This document shows, in pieces, positions 12,075 through 20,701 of a stretch of DNA of 33,368 nucleotides. Every line of letters starts with the position of its first letter. Position 1 is the stretch's first letter. The DNA is taken from positions 1-33,368 of IMG/VR virus record IMGVR_UViG_3300042863_000429; one strand, 5' to 3'. The notes beneath the pieces were generated by a model. It searched no databases, was not told the origin of the DNA, and saw only the letters and a list, made by a program, of their open reading frames with translations. A program made the translations under genes and the position numbers. Source of the stretch: a virus.

Positions 12075-12225
12075 AAATGGCATACCTGATCTCGTTGCAT
12101 TTAAAGATAATGACTTTCAATTTATTGAGGTTAAGACAGAGACAGGAAAATTATCAGAGTTGCAAAAGTTTAGAATAGAGGAATTAAAAAGTAAAGGATT
12201 TAAAGTATATGAATTGCGAAACTGA
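11989..12225 (+). CDS. VRR-NUC domain nuclease
   Basis: 78 residues, near the minimal stand-alone VRR-NUC length. Motifs: MKEQQVQSKIIKRLEDQGW helix, then GIPDLVAFK (catalytic Asp) and FIEVKTETGKLSELQKFRI (E-x-K), the PD-(D/E)xK core. Phage VRR-NUC proteins act as structure-specific nucleases, probably as Holliday-junction resolvases or flap nucleases during replication and packaging. The ATG at 11989 is supported because the first helix is part of the family; it lies 86 bases inside the helicase gene in another frame. Confidence 0.85.
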   Translation: MKEQQVQSKIIKRLEDQGWYVIKLIKTNKNGIPDLVAFKDNDFQFIEVKTETGKLSELQKFRIEELKSKGFKVYELRN

Positions 12226-12454
12226 ACTATTACCATTGAATATCGGTGGCAGGGGTAAACGATACGGCAATCGGCATGAAAAAAAAATAATTGCTGAAGC
12301 ATTAGAGTATTGCATTGGTAATAACATACCTCCGACCGAAGCTGGCAGATTGCTTAATTTACCAATGGCAACCGTTGCTGATTGGATGACTAAGTACTGG
12401 TTTTACAAAAAAATAGATAATCCGATAATATTAACACTACAATCCAATGTTTAA
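12209..12454 (+). CDS. Small helix-turn-helix protein
   Basis: 81 residues. Basic N-terminal loop (GGRGKRYGNRHEKK) and then a helix-turn-helix-like region: IAEALEYCIGNNIPPTEAGR then LLNLPMATVADWMTKYW, where PPTEAGRLLNLPMATVADWM fits two helices of an HTH. A likely DNA-binding regulator, perhaps controlling the switch to late genes, as it ends the replication module. Overlaps the nuclease gene by 17 bases. Confidence 0.65.
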   Translation: MNCETELLPLNIGGRGKRYGNRHEKKIIAEALEYCIGNNIPPTEAGRLLNLPMATVADWMTKYWFYKKIDNPIILTLQSNV

Positions 12455-12563
12455 TCATTTACACCAATGCATATTAATGGACTTTTTTAGAAAAAGGTCA
12501 TTAATGAAGTATAAGATTGAAGATATTTGTGAGGCTATTATGTCTTACTATGAAAAGCAATAA
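12447..12563 (+). CDS. Very small hypothetical protein
   Basis: 38 residues: MFNHLHQCILMDFFRKRSLM then KYKIEDICEAIMSYYEKQ. Starts within the last bases of the HTH gene (8-base overlap), consistent with coupling. Helical, no membrane span. Could be a chance open frame; only the tight spacing on both sides supports it. Confidence 0.4.
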   Translation: MFNHLHQCILMDFFRKRSLMKYKIEDICEAIMSYYEKQ

Positions 12564-12572
12564 ATATAAAGT

Positions 12573-12791
12573 ATGATAGCGGACAAAGATTTAGCAAAGG
12601 CTTTCCTGATAGTTGATAATATGAAGCAAGGAGAAATAATTAGTATAAACAACATTTTAGAAGAACGCCGCGACCTATTCATCCGCTGCATCAAACAACG
12701 GATAGATACTTTGAATGATTGTGAATTTAATCCAGATTATACAAAAATTAGGAAGTTATCAGATTTTTGTAACTTTGATTTGAATAATTAG
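12573..12791 (+). CDS. Hypothetical protein
   Basis: 72 residues, helical: MIADKDLAKAFLIVDNMKQG, ISINNILEERRDLFIRCIKQ and a C-terminal segment with two Cys. Soluble. Ten-base gap from the gene upstream and 27 bases to the small terminase gene. No family recognised. Confidence 0.55.
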   Translation: MIADKDLAKAFLIVDNMKQGEIISINNILEERRDLFIRCIKQRIDTLNDCEFNPDYTKIRKLSDFCNFDLNN

Positions 12792-12818
12792 TTAACTGAT
12801 TTAAACTAAATAATTTGT

Positions 12819-13124
12819 ATGGCAGATGGTAGAAAAAATAATACTGGCAAGATAGGTAATAATGGAGGCAGACCGCCTAAATCAGATGAGATAGCATTAA
12901 TTGCAAGATTATCACCTATGGATGATCTGGCGTTAAAATTGCTAAATGATAAGTTAGAGGAGGGCGATATGGCAGCGCTTAAAATGTTTATGGAATACAG
13001 ATGGAGCAAACCAAAGCAAGAAGTTTCCGTAGATGGTGATTTGTTGTTAAGCATCCCTGCCCCAATAATTTACAATACTGCTCCGCCATTAGCCAATAAT
13101 GAAAATGAGATAGAAGATGTTTAA
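12819..13124 (+). CDS. Terminase small subunit (putative)
   Basis: 101 residues. N-terminal basic, Gly/Asn-rich segment with NNGGRPPKSDEI (AT-hook-like GRPPK), then helices (LSPMDDLALKLLNDKLEEGD, MAALKMFMEYRWSKPKQ) and a Pro-rich tail. The pattern and its place directly before the large terminase (8-base overlap) match small terminases of Bacteroidota phages, which bind the packaging start site. The 27-base upstream gap holds a small inverted repeat (TTAGTT 12788-12793, AACTAA 12804-12809) that may be regulatory. Confidence 0.7.
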   Translation: MADGRKNNTGKIGNNGGRPPKSDEIALIARLSPMDDLALKLLNDKLEEGDMAALKMFMEYRWSKPKQEVSVDGDLLLSIPAPIIYNTAPPLANNENEIEDV

Positions 13125-14283
13125 ATGCTCTCCTGTCTTTTATGAGAATTATAAGGCGAAAGAAAAGGTCTTAATTAATCAAGGCGGCACATCTTCCAGC
13201 AAGACCTACTCAATCATGCAACTGCTATTTTATAAAGCAGTCACAGAGCAAAGGTCAGTCATTACAGTAGCTGGGGAATCATTGCCAAACTTGCGTAAAG
13301 GTGCGTACCGGGATGCAGAGAATATCTTTGCAGATAACAAATATTTACAGTCCCAGTTAAAATTTTGGAATAGAACCGAAAGAATTATCTATTTTAAGAA
13401 TGGTTCTTTGATTGAGTTTGTATCTTTCGAAAATGAGCAGTCTGCTAAGAATGGTAAGCGTGACTATCTTTTTGTGAATGAGGCTAATGGTATAAGCTAC
13501 CAGATCTATTGGCAGTTAGCTATTAGGACTAAGAATCAAATTTACATAGACTACAACCCGACTAATGAGTTCTGGGCGCATACTAAGTTAATCGGTCAGC
13601 CAGATACTAAGCTAATTATCTCAGATCACAGGCATAATCCATTTATATCTCAAGAGGATCATCAAAGGATTGAGGATATTAAGGAATTAGACTTAGAACT
13701 ATGGCGAGTTTATGCCAGAGGTTTGACAGGTAAAATTGAGGGCGTTATTTTTAGAAACTGGGCCATTTGTGAACGGATCCCAGAGGATGCGGAACTAATC
13801 AGCTATGGCATTGACTTTGGTTTCACGAATGATCCGACAGGCATAATAGAAGTTTACAAATCAGGCGGCGAGTTATGGGTAAATGAGATGTGTTATGAGA
13901 CTAGGCTAACTAACATGGATATTTGTCGTAAGCTGCGAGAATTTGGAGTTACTGAAGATCAAGAGATTATTGCGGATAGCGCAGAGCCTAAGTCAATACA
14001 AGAAATCTATGCCGAAGGTTTTAACATACATGGCGCGATGAAAGGGCCCGACAGTATCAAGCAAGGCATTGACATTCTTAAAAGATATAAGATAAATGTT
14101 ACCGCAAATAGCCATAATCTAAAAAAGGAATTATTTAGCTATATTTGGAAAAAAGATAAAACAGGCAGGATGCTGAATGAGCCTATTGATTCTTTTAATC
14201 ACCTCATTGATCCGTTGAGGTATGTGGCATTGAATAAGTTAGCATCTAAAATTAAACAAGAATATTCATTTGATTGGAATTAA
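13117..14283 (+). CDS. terL: Terminase large subunit
   Basis: 388 residues. ATPase half: Walker A NQGGTSSSKTYS (about 21-32), then Walker B with catalytic Glu DYLFVNEAN (about 115-123). Nuclease half (RNase H fold): SYGIDFGFTNDPTG (about 228-241), IIADSAEPKSI (about 284-294) and DSFNHLIDPLRYV (about 357-369), supplying the acidic metal ligands. This is the Terminase_3/XtmB-like type common in siphoviruses. It pumps DNA into the prohead and cuts it. A slightly short but complete protein. Confidence 0.95.
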   Translation: MFKCSPVFYENYKAKEKVLINQGGTSSSKTYSIMQLLFYKAVTEQRSVITVAGESLPNLRKGAYRDAENIFADNKYLQSQLKFWNRTERIIYFKNGSLIEFVSFENEQSAKNGKRDYLFVNEANGISYQIYWQLAIRTKNQIYIDYNPTNEFWAHTKLIGQPDTKLIISDHRHNPFISQEDHQRIEDIKELDLELWRVYARGLTGKIEGVIFRNWAICERIPEDAELISYGIDFGFTNDPTGIIEVYKSGGELWVNEMCYETRLTNMDICRKLREFGVTEDQEIIADSAEPKSIQEIYAEGFNIHGAMKGPDSIKQGIDILKRYKINVTANSHNLKKELFSYIWKKDKTGRMLNEPIDSFNHLIDPLRYVALNKLASKIKQEYSFDWN

Positions 14284-14284
14284 C

Positions 14285-15727
14285 ATGGGCGTATTTTCTA
14301 AGATATTCAAAGCTGACATTGAGAAGGCAGCTACTACTCAACTTGAGGCGTTAATGCCTGGACTTCAGCAACAGATAACCGCTAACCTTTATAATCAAAA
14401 TGTATTTGGCTGGATTGGCAATAATCAGGTCATAGTTGACTTTGAAGATAAGGTAAAGTTTGTTGAGGAAGGATTCAAGAAAAACGCAGACATATATACC
14501 TGCATTGATATTATCTCTAAGAAAATAGCAGAGTGCGCTTATTGCCTATACGAAGTAAAAGAAGGCGTTACTAAAAAGCATTTAAAGGTTTTTGAGAACA
14601 TGTCAATGGCTGAGGGCCCAACTGCTAAGATGCGGACTTTGCAACTTAAAGAGCAGATGTTTAATCAGGTTGAAAGCAATCCTATTCTTGACCTATTAGC
14701 CAAGCCTAATCCGCAACAGACTTACGAGGAATGGATGACTGATTTAGCTGGGTTCTTTTTATGTACTGGCGATGGTTACATTTTTGGAAATGGCAAGGAT
14801 CCTGCAATGACCGAGAAACAAATCTGGTCACAACTTTACTCTTTGCCTAGTCAGTTTATTGAAATTATCTCTGGAGGTATGTTTGAGCCTATCAAAGGTT
14901 ATCAGATGCGATCGGTTTATATGACCGAAGTTCCAATACCGGCTCACCAAGTTGTGCATTTTAAATCATTTAACCCTGACTTTACGCTAACAGGAGCGCA
15001 GTTATACGGACAATCACCAATCAAAGCTATTTACAGAAACGTATTAAAAGAGAATGAGGGTGATAACGAGTTATTAAAGCAGATACGTAATGGAGGCGCT
15101 TATGGTTTTATCTCACCAGATGGCCCGGGCGCAAGTTTGACTAAAGACCAAATGAATGTGCTGAAAGAAAAGTTTGTAGAGGCAAAGCGTGGCGAGACTT
15201 TGATGGATAGGATCTTCCCAAGTTCAGGCCCTTTGAAATGGACACAGATAGGAATGCCATCTACTGATTTGCAGTTAATTGAATCGCTAAATATTGACAC
15301 TAAAAAGATATATGCAGCTTTTCACGTGCCAATCCAATTCTCTGGTAGTGAGTCCGCATCAACAGACAATAATATGGGTTGGGCATCTAAGCAGTTGATC
15401 TATAACGCAACCGCTCCACTATCTCGCAAAATCAGAGATGCTATCAATAAGTTTGTGTGCGAACCATACGCCAAAGCCTACGGTAAGAAATATTACTTTG
15501 ATTTTGATTTCAGTAGTTATCCGGAAATGCAAGAGGATATGGCAAAGCTGACTGCATGGCTAAATCAGTCCTATTGGATTACTCCTGATGAGAAACGTAT
15601 TGCTCAAGGCTATGATAAAATCAGCACTAAAGAGATGGGTAATATTTACGTACCGGCTAATCTAGTTCCGATTGAGGAACTCTCGCTAGATGCGGCGTAT
15701 AACAATGCTACAATCAATGGCAAGTAG
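14285..15727 (+). CDS. Portal protein (HK97-type)
   Basis: 480 residues from the ATG at 14285, one base after the terminase stop. Family-like segments: IYTCIDIISKKIAECAYCLYE (near 80), YGQSPIKAIYRNVL in the stem region (about 240), and late NNMGWASKQLIYNATAPL and FDFDFSSYPEMQED, as in HK97-family portals. A dodecamer of this protein would form the DNA entry channel at one capsid vertex. Context (TerL before, MuF after) fits. Confidence 0.9.
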   Translation: MGVFSKIFKADIEKAATTQLEALMPGLQQQITANLYNQNVFGWIGNNQVIVDFEDKVKFVEEGFKKNADIYTCIDIISKKIAECAYCLYEVKEGVTKKHLKVFENMSMAEGPTAKMRTLQLKEQMFNQVESNPILDLLAKPNPQQTYEEWMTDLAGFFLCTGDGYIFGNGKDPAMTEKQIWSQLYSLPSQFIEIISGGMFEPIKGYQMRSVYMTEVPIPAHQVVHFKSFNPDFTLTGAQLYGQSPIKAIYRNVLKENEGDNELLKQIRNGGAYGFISPDGPGASLTKDQMNVLKEKFVEAKRGETLMDRIFPSSGPLKWTQIGMPSTDLQLIESLNIDTKKIYAAFHVPIQFSGSESASTDNNMGWASKQLIYNATAPLSRKIRDAINKFVCEPYAKAYGKKYYFDFDFSSYPEMQEDMAKLTAWLNQSYWITPDEKRIAQGYDKISTKEMGNIYVPANLVPIEELSLDAAYNNATINGK

Positions 15728-16847
15728 TGTTAAATATCATAAAACATATTTAAAGCTACATAAGGAGTATGAGGCTTATGCTTATCCTATCATTAAGAAG
15801 GCATTAGATGATCAGACAGGTGCAGTTGCTGACTTTGTCAATGAGGACAACTTTGACAATATAGAATTATACATTGAGTTCCTTGTCCAACAGAAACCTT
15901 TGTATTCTGGCTTAGAAAAGATATACACAAAGGTTGGCGTATCAGCTGCGACATTTTCCTATGACTGGATTCGTAACTCAGTACCAAAAAACAAAAAGGA
16001 TTTTATAATAGATTTCTTTAATGCCGCTTGGTATGAGGAAATGGTAAACTATTTTAGACTAATCGGAGGTACTAAGGTTACAGGCATTGATGATACAACT
16101 AGAAATATTGTCAAAAACTTATTAGCTAATATTTTAGGACAAAATTTGTCCAGACGAGATCAGGCAAAGCTATTTGAGGAATCATTAAACGATCCTGCAT
16201 TTAACAGAGCAAGGTCATTGGTTATAGCAAGAACAGAATCAACAACTGCTGCAAACTTTGGTATAAACATGGGTGCTGAGAGTTCCGATTATGAGGTGCA
16301 AAAGTTTTGGATAAACACAAAGGATAAGCGCACAAGGAGAAGTCATTTGCTAATGACGCAAGATAGAATAGCCATAAATCAGCCTTTTATAGTTGGTGGC
16401 GTTCCAATGATGTATCCAGGTGAGGTTGGCGCACCTGCTGCGGAGGTTGTTAATTGCCGGTGCGTAATGGCTACCGAAGCTATAAAGGATGCAGATGGAT
16501 TGCCGATATTAAAACCGAGAACTGCACCTTATCTAAAGAAAGCTAAAACCTATACTGACTACCCACAGGCAGCAACTAATAACGCAAAAAGAGCCTTAAA
16601 ATGGGTTGAAGCAAACGGATGGGGCGAATGTGGTACACCTGTCGGCAAAGCTAGGGCCCGACAGTTAGCTAATAGAGAACCTTTGTCTAGAGATACGATT
16701 GCTAGAATGGCATCATTTAAAAGACATCAACAACATGCAGATGTTCCATATTCTGAGGGATGCGGTGGTTTAATGTGGGATGCATGGGGCGGTACGGCAG
16801 GTGTTGAATGGGCAATTAGAAAATTAAATGAAATTGATAATGAATAA
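15717..16847 (+). CDS. MuF-like head morphogenesis protein with extra C-terminal domain
   Basis: 376 residues from ATG 15717 (in-frame ATGs at 15690 and 15705 would overlap the portal gene more). The middle carries the Phage_Mu_F pattern: IARTESTTAANFGINMGAES, FWINTKDKRTRRSHLLM and a VVNCRCVM end. After about residue 265 there is a separate domain: YPQAATNNAKRALKWVEANG, GKARARQLANREPLSRDTIA, RMASFKRH and GCGGLMWDAWGGTAGVEWA. I recognise it as a module attached to various phage head proteins (proteases, MuF proteins); its role is unknown to me. MuF proteins bind the portal and are packaged in the capsid. Confidence 0.85.
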   Translation: MASSVKYHKTYLKLHKEYEAYAYPIIKKALDDQTGAVADFVNEDNFDNIELYIEFLVQQKPLYSGLEKIYTKVGVSAATFSYDWIRNSVPKNKKDFIIDFFNAAWYEEMVNYFRLIGGTKVTGIDDTTRNIVKNLLANILGQNLSRRDQAKLFEESLNDPAFNRARSLVIARTESTTAANFGINMGAESSDYEVQKFWINTKDKRTRRSHLLMTQDRIAINQPFIVGGVPMMYPGEVGAPAAEVVNCRCVMATEAIKDADGLPILKPRTAPYLKKAKTYTDYPQAATNNAKRALKWVEANGWGECGTPVGKARARQLANREPLSRDTIARMASFKRHQQHADVPYSEGCGGLMWDAWGGTAGVEWAIRKLNEIDNE

Positions 16848-16873
16848 AAGTATATTTACATAAATTTTCAATT

Positions 16874-17581
16874 ATGAAAGGATTATTGGAATATAAAAAC
16901 TTTAAAGCCGAAATTAAGGACATGGATTCTGAAAGGATGACTGTTACCGGCTACTTTGCGAGTTTTGGGAATATGGATTATGATGATGATATCATCATGC
17001 CCGGCGCAGCGAATAAGACAATTGCAGAACGTGGTCCAATGGGATCTAATGAGATATTCTTTTTAAATCAGCATAACTGGTCACAACCTCATGGAAAGCC
17101 AATGGTATTAGAGGCTCAGGAAAAAGGAATTTACTTTGAAAGTAAGGTAGCGCCTACAAGCTACGGCAGGGATGCAATGATTCTTTATGCAGAAGGTATT
17201 GTAGTTCAGCACTCTATTGGGTTTAGTACGATTAAGTCAGACTATGATCAGCAAACAGGAATGCGAATGATTAAAGAGATTAAATTATATGAAGGATCTA
17301 ACGTAACTTTGGGTGCTAATCCAGAAACTCCATTTACAGGATTTAAATCTTTGACAATGGCAGAGATTAACGATCAGATTGGTAAAATGATTAAGCTACT
17401 AAAAGATGGTAGCTTAACGGATGAAGGCTTTGGTAGATTAGAAATTGCATTAAAGCAGTTTCAGTTGGAAGCCTTCAATTTAGGTAAAAATTCACTATTA
17501 GATAAAGAGCCGGTAAAGTCCACTCCTAAAACTGATGAGCCGAATATATTAACAAGTTTAATTAACGTCTTAAAAAATTAG
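16874..17581 (+). CDS. Prohead protease (HK97 family, U35)
   Basis: 235 residues. Herpesvirus-type serine protease pattern: MTVTGYFASFGNMDYDDDII at the N-terminus, catalytic His in FFLNQHNWSQPHGKP (about 62-76), catalytic Ser in VVQHSIGFST (about 110-119), and EGSNVTLGANPETP near 140. The C-terminal third is a helical scaffold-like tail. It trims the capsid delta domain during maturation. Sits directly ahead of the capsid gene, three bases away, as usual. Confidence 0.9.
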   Translation: MKGLLEYKNFKAEIKDMDSERMTVTGYFASFGNMDYDDDIIMPGAANKTIAERGPMGSNEIFFLNQHNWSQPHGKPMVLEAQEKGIYFESKVAPTSYGRDAMILYAEGIVVQHSIGFSTIKSDYDQQTGMRMIKEIKLYEGSNVTLGANPETPFTGFKSLTMAEINDQIGKMIKLLKDGSLTDEGFGRLEIALKQFQLEAFNLGKNSLLDKEPVKSTPKTDEPNILTSLINVLKN

Positions 17582-17583
17582 AA

Positions 17584-18786
17584 ATGGACAATTTAGAATT
17601 AAAGGCTCAGGAGTTGCTAGATGCAAACAAAGCCAAAACATTAGATGAAGCAAAGACTATCATTGCAAACGCTATCAGCGAAGCTACTAAGGCAGCTGAT
17701 TTAAAGCTAGAAGATTTACAAAAATCTACAAGTGTTAGAATTGATGCAATGGACAAAGCATTGCTTGAAGCGCAATCAGAGGCTAACAGAATGAAAATTG
17801 AAGCTAAAGAAGCAAAACCAATTTCTTTCAATCAAGCATTCGCTACTGCAATGGATGAGAACTCTGATAACTTGGAGAAATTCAAAAGAAAAGAGATCAA
17901 GCAGTTTTCTATGGAGTTAAAGACTGTTGGCGATATGTCATTGTCTAACATTACTGATCTTGCTGCTGCAAACGTTCAGATGCTACCGGGTATCATTCCT
18001 GCTGCGCCACGTAAGTTGCACATCAGATCATTACTTCCAACTGGCGTAATGACTACATCTGCAATTCACTACTTGCAAGAAACAGGTTCTGAAGGATCAG
18101 TTGCTGCATGGGCAGATAATTCAGGAAGCAAGTCTCAAATTGATTACGATTTGACAGAAGAGGTTGCACCATCTGAGTTCATTGCAGGTTATCTTCGCAT
18201 AACTCGCAAGGCGCTTGATGATATCTCTGCTATGCGTTCTTATCTTCAAAGCCGCTTACTTGAGCAGTATCTTGATGCTGAGGATAATCAATTACTTAAC
18301 GGATCTGGAGTATCTCCAAATTTAGGTGGTTTGATTACCAATGCTGAGGCTTACTCAGGATTCCGTACTATTCAAGTTGAGAAATTAGTTGATTCAATTG
18401 CACAAATTGATGGAAACAATCACTCTGCAAATGGTATCTTGTTAAGTCCAGAGCAGTATTATGCTCTATTGCTTACCAGAGGAACTACCAATGATTACAC
18501 ATTGCCAGGGCTAGGAACTGTAACCTCTGTGAATGGTCAAATGTTTATCTCAGGTGTTCCAGTATTCAAGTCTACTGCAATGAGCGATTCTAAGTACTTA
18601 GTTGGTGACTGGTCAAAAGGTGCGCAGCTATATGTTCGTGAGAATCCAATTGTAAGATTCTTTGAGGAAGATGGTACTAACGTTCGTGAGAACAAGATTA
18701 CAGTTCGTGTTGAAGGTAGAATTGCTTTACCTATCTACTATACTGATGCATTTGTGACTGGTTCACTCAATGCAAATCCAAGCTAA
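17584..18786 (+). CDS. Major capsid protein (HK97 fold)
   Basis: 400 residues. Residues 1-100 are an Ala/Lys/Glu-rich coiled coil (delta domain, acts as internal scaffold and is cleaved). The mature part has the phage_capsid pattern: LPTGVMTTSAIHYLQETGSE (E-loop side), FIAGYLRITRKALDDISAM (spine helix), NQLLNGSGVSPNLGGLI, then DWSKGAQLYVRENPIVRFF near the end. Followed immediately by a strong terminator, in line with high, separate expression. Confidence 0.92.
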   Translation: MDNLELKAQELLDANKAKTLDEAKTIIANAISEATKAADLKLEDLQKSTSVRIDAMDKALLEAQSEANRMKIEAKEAKPISFNQAFATAMDENSDNLEKFKRKEIKQFSMELKTVGDMSLSNITDLAAANVQMLPGIIPAAPRKLHIRSLLPTGVMTTSAIHYLQETGSEGSVAAWADNSGSKSQIDYDLTEEVAPSEFIAGYLRITRKALDDISAMRSYLQSRLLEQYLDAEDNQLLNGSGVSPNLGGLITNAEAYSGFRTIQVEKLVDSIAQIDGNNHSANGILLSPEQYYALLLTRGTTNDYTLPGLGTVTSVNGQMFISGVPVFKSTAMSDSKYLVGDWSKGAQLYVRENPIVRFFEEDGTNVRENKITVRVEGRIALPIYYTDAFVTGSLNANPS

Positions 18787-18809
18787 CTTTTTTAGTGTTT
18801 ATGGGGAAG

Positions 18810-18837
18810 CCTGTCGAGAAATCGGCAGGTTTTTTTT
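18810..18837 (+). terminator. Rho-independent terminator after the capsid gene
   Basis: CCTGTCGA (18810-18817) and TCGGCAGG (18822-18829) form an 8-bp stem (one T-G wobble) closed by a GAAA tetraloop and followed by eight T (18830-18837). It is 24 bases after the capsid stop. Likely a partial or full stop for head-module transcripts. Confidence 0.9.
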
Positions 18838-18862
18838 GTTTCATTAAGTTATTAAAATAAAT

Positions 18863-18870
18863 TATATTTG
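18863..18870 (+). promoter_or_regulatory. Promoter of the glycosylation cassette
   Basis: TATATTTG fits TAnnTTTG; a TTTTG at 18834-18838 lies 24 bases upstream, close to the 17-23 spacing of Bacteroidota -33 boxes. Located between the terminator and the ATG at 18875, although this leaves a very short leader (transcription would start near or inside the first codons), so the small gene may be translated from a leaderless message. Confidence 0.45.
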
Positions 18871-18874
18871 TTTT

Positions 18875-19051
18875 ATGTTTAAAGCCAACTTTATCGGTGA
18901 AGCAGGATTATACAAGAATGAAGAGTATAAAATCTGTATTGGCGTTATAAATGGTTGGATTCATGTCCGAAGAAAGTGCGGTGCAGGTCGCGTAAATTAC
19001 CCATCAATATTAGAGTTCCTAAGAGATTGGGATAACATCCGTAAAATATGA
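18875..19051 (+). CDS. Small hypothetical protein heading the glycosylation cassette
   Basis: 58 residues: MFKANFIGEAGLYKNEEYKI, CIGVINGWIHVRRKCGAGRV, then NYPSILEFLRDWDNIRKI. A beta-rich start (small barrel-like, KIxIGVxNGWIxVRR) and a final helix. Stop overlaps the next ATG (ATGA at 19048). Function unknown; tightly coupled to the glycosyltransferase gene. Confidence 0.6.
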   Translation: MFKANFIGEAGLYKNEEYKICIGVINGWIHVRRKCGAGRVNYPSILEFLRDWDNIRKI

Positions 19052-19965
19052 GAATTTTCCATTTAGGATTAATGGTTGCGCCACCTCCTAATGATTCGGC
19101 ACGTAAAGCCTTTATTGCAAATTGCGATGATTACATCGAACTATCAACAGGCGCAAATGATGTAAACCAAGAGGCGATTAGAATAGCCAGAGAGTTTTTG
19201 CCTGATATAATCTTTATGCAGATACAAAGTCCTAACATTATACATATAGAAACTGTAAAGGCTATGCGGGAAACAGGCGCATGGATTTGTAACTGGAATG
19301 GTGACATCAGGGATCAAACACCAGCATGGATGATTGAAATGTCTCCTTACATTGATAAGACTTTGTTTTCCAATATGCGCGATGTTGCTAATGTAGTAAA
19401 TGGAGGATATTTAGAAATAGGATACGATCCTGAGATATACAAGCCAGAGGGCGAGATAGGCAATTGCAGAGAGATTTCATTCTTTGGCAATAATTACGGA
19501 CAGGCTCAATTTCCGTTAAGCAAATTGCGAATTGAAATGAATATGATGTTGCATAAACACTTCGGTAATAGGTATGGCGTTTACGGAAATAATTGGTTTA
19601 ATTCATCCGGTAACTATAATCATTCACAGGCAGAGGAATCAAAAGCATATAGGGCCACTAAAATAGCAATCAATCTTAGCCATTACGATGTAGATTCTTA
19701 TACTTCGGACAGAATATACAGAATCTTAGGCTCAGGGGCGTTTTGCTTATGCAAGGCTTATCCTAATATGCCTTTTATTGATGGCGTTCATGTTAAAGTA
19801 TGGAATACTTTACCTGAGTTGCTAAATTTAATTAACTATTATCTGGATGACAAGAATGAAGATGAGCGCAAAGCAATAGCCAAGCAGGGCAATGAGTTTG
19901 TTAAGGCTAATTATACATTTGATAACATGATAAAGAATTTAATTAAGATATATGAGCAAAATTAA
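19048..19965 (+). CDS. Glycosyltransferase, CgeB/GT1-like
   Basis: 305 residues. GT-B-like: N-terminal Rossmann-type half with MRIFHLGLMVAPPPND and LPDIIFMQIQSP, and a C-terminal half with KIAINLSHYDVDSYTSDRIY, RILGSGAFCLCKAYPNM and a late NYTFDNMI segment. The C-terminal pattern is that of the Glyco_trans_1_2/CgeB family, in which R(IF)xIxGxGAF is the donor-binding region. It would transfer a nucleotide sugar to an unknown acceptor, probably a virion or host-surface component. Overlaps the next gene by 14 bases. Confidence 0.75.
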   Translation: MRIFHLGLMVAPPPNDSARKAFIANCDDYIELSTGANDVNQEAIRIAREFLPDIIFMQIQSPNIIHIETVKAMRETGAWICNWNGDIRDQTPAWMIEMSPYIDKTLFSNMRDVANVVNGGYLEIGYDPEIYKPEGEIGNCREISFFGNNYGQAQFPLSKLRIEMNMMLHKHFGNRYGVYGNNWFNSSGNYNHSQAEESKAYRATKIAINLSHYDVDSYTSDRIYRILGSGAFCLCKAYPNMPFIDGVHVKVWNTLPELLNLINYYLDDKNEDERKAIAKQGNEFVKANYTFDNMIKNLIKIYEQN

Positions 19966-20701
19966 GGTGTTGGGTTTTATGACTATTCATTACGCAGGTG
20001 ATTACTTGCGTGAGGCTTTGATGTCTGTTGTAGAGCATGTGGATAAAATGGTTATTGCTTATAGCATGATGCCAAGTCAAGGTCATGGAACGTTATTAAC
20101 ATGCCCTGATTCTGAGGGTTATATATTTAGCATTTGTCAGGATGTATTAAAAGATAAATTAATCTGGGACAGAGCCGATAGATACGGAGCTGAGAATGAG
20201 CATAGATCGGTCAAGTATAGATACTCTGAGGGTTATGATTTGGTATTCACAGTAGATTCAGATGAGGTTTATAAAACGGATGAATTGCAGAAGTCTTTTA
20301 AATATGCTTATTGGGGCGTAGATCGGTTTTATGGAGTCGATGGATTTGTAAACTTTTGGCGCTCTTTTGACTATGCTTGTTATGATGGTTTTAGACCCAT
20401 TAGATTAGAAAACCTGCATAGAAAAGAGCATACGCAAGATTTAAACCTAAAGCAGACTATTTATCATTTTAGCACCTGTCAGCCAGAGCCAATCATGCGA
20501 TACAAGTATAATGTATTTGGACATGCTCACGAAGTTAGAAAAGACTGGCTAAATGATATTTACTATAAATGGAAACCTAATAACCAATTTGATGATGTGC
20601 ATTGTGTGGCGTTTAATCTTTGGAATCCTGTACCATTTGACAAATCAGTTTTACCTAGCTATTTAAAAAGCCATCACAATTATAACAAAGTTTTAGTATG
20701 A
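19952..20701 (+). CDS. Glycosyltransferase-like protein (GT-A fold)
   Basis: 249 residues. MSKIKVLGFMTIHYAGDYLR, then ALMSVVEHVDKMVIAY resembles the first strand-helix units of GT2-type enzymes. YDLVFTVDSDEVYKTDEL (about 93-110) supplies a DSD metal-binding motif. C-terminal half has HFSTCQPEPIMRYKYNVFGH and a His-rich end. A sugar-transfer role is likely; substrate unknown. Overlaps both neighbours by a few bases (14 and 4). Confidence 0.7.
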   Translation: MSKIKVLGFMTIHYAGDYLREALMSVVEHVDKMVIAYSMMPSQGHGTLLTCPDSEGYIFSICQDVLKDKLIWDRADRYGAENEHRSVKYRYSEGYDLVFTVDSDEVYKTDELQKSFKYAYWGVDRFYGVDGFVNFWRSFDYACYDGFRPIRLENLHRKEHTQDLNLKQTIYHFSTCQPEPIMRYKYNVFGHAHEVRKDWLNDIYYKWKPNNQFDDVHCVAFNLWNPVPFDKSVLPSYLKSHHNYNKVLV

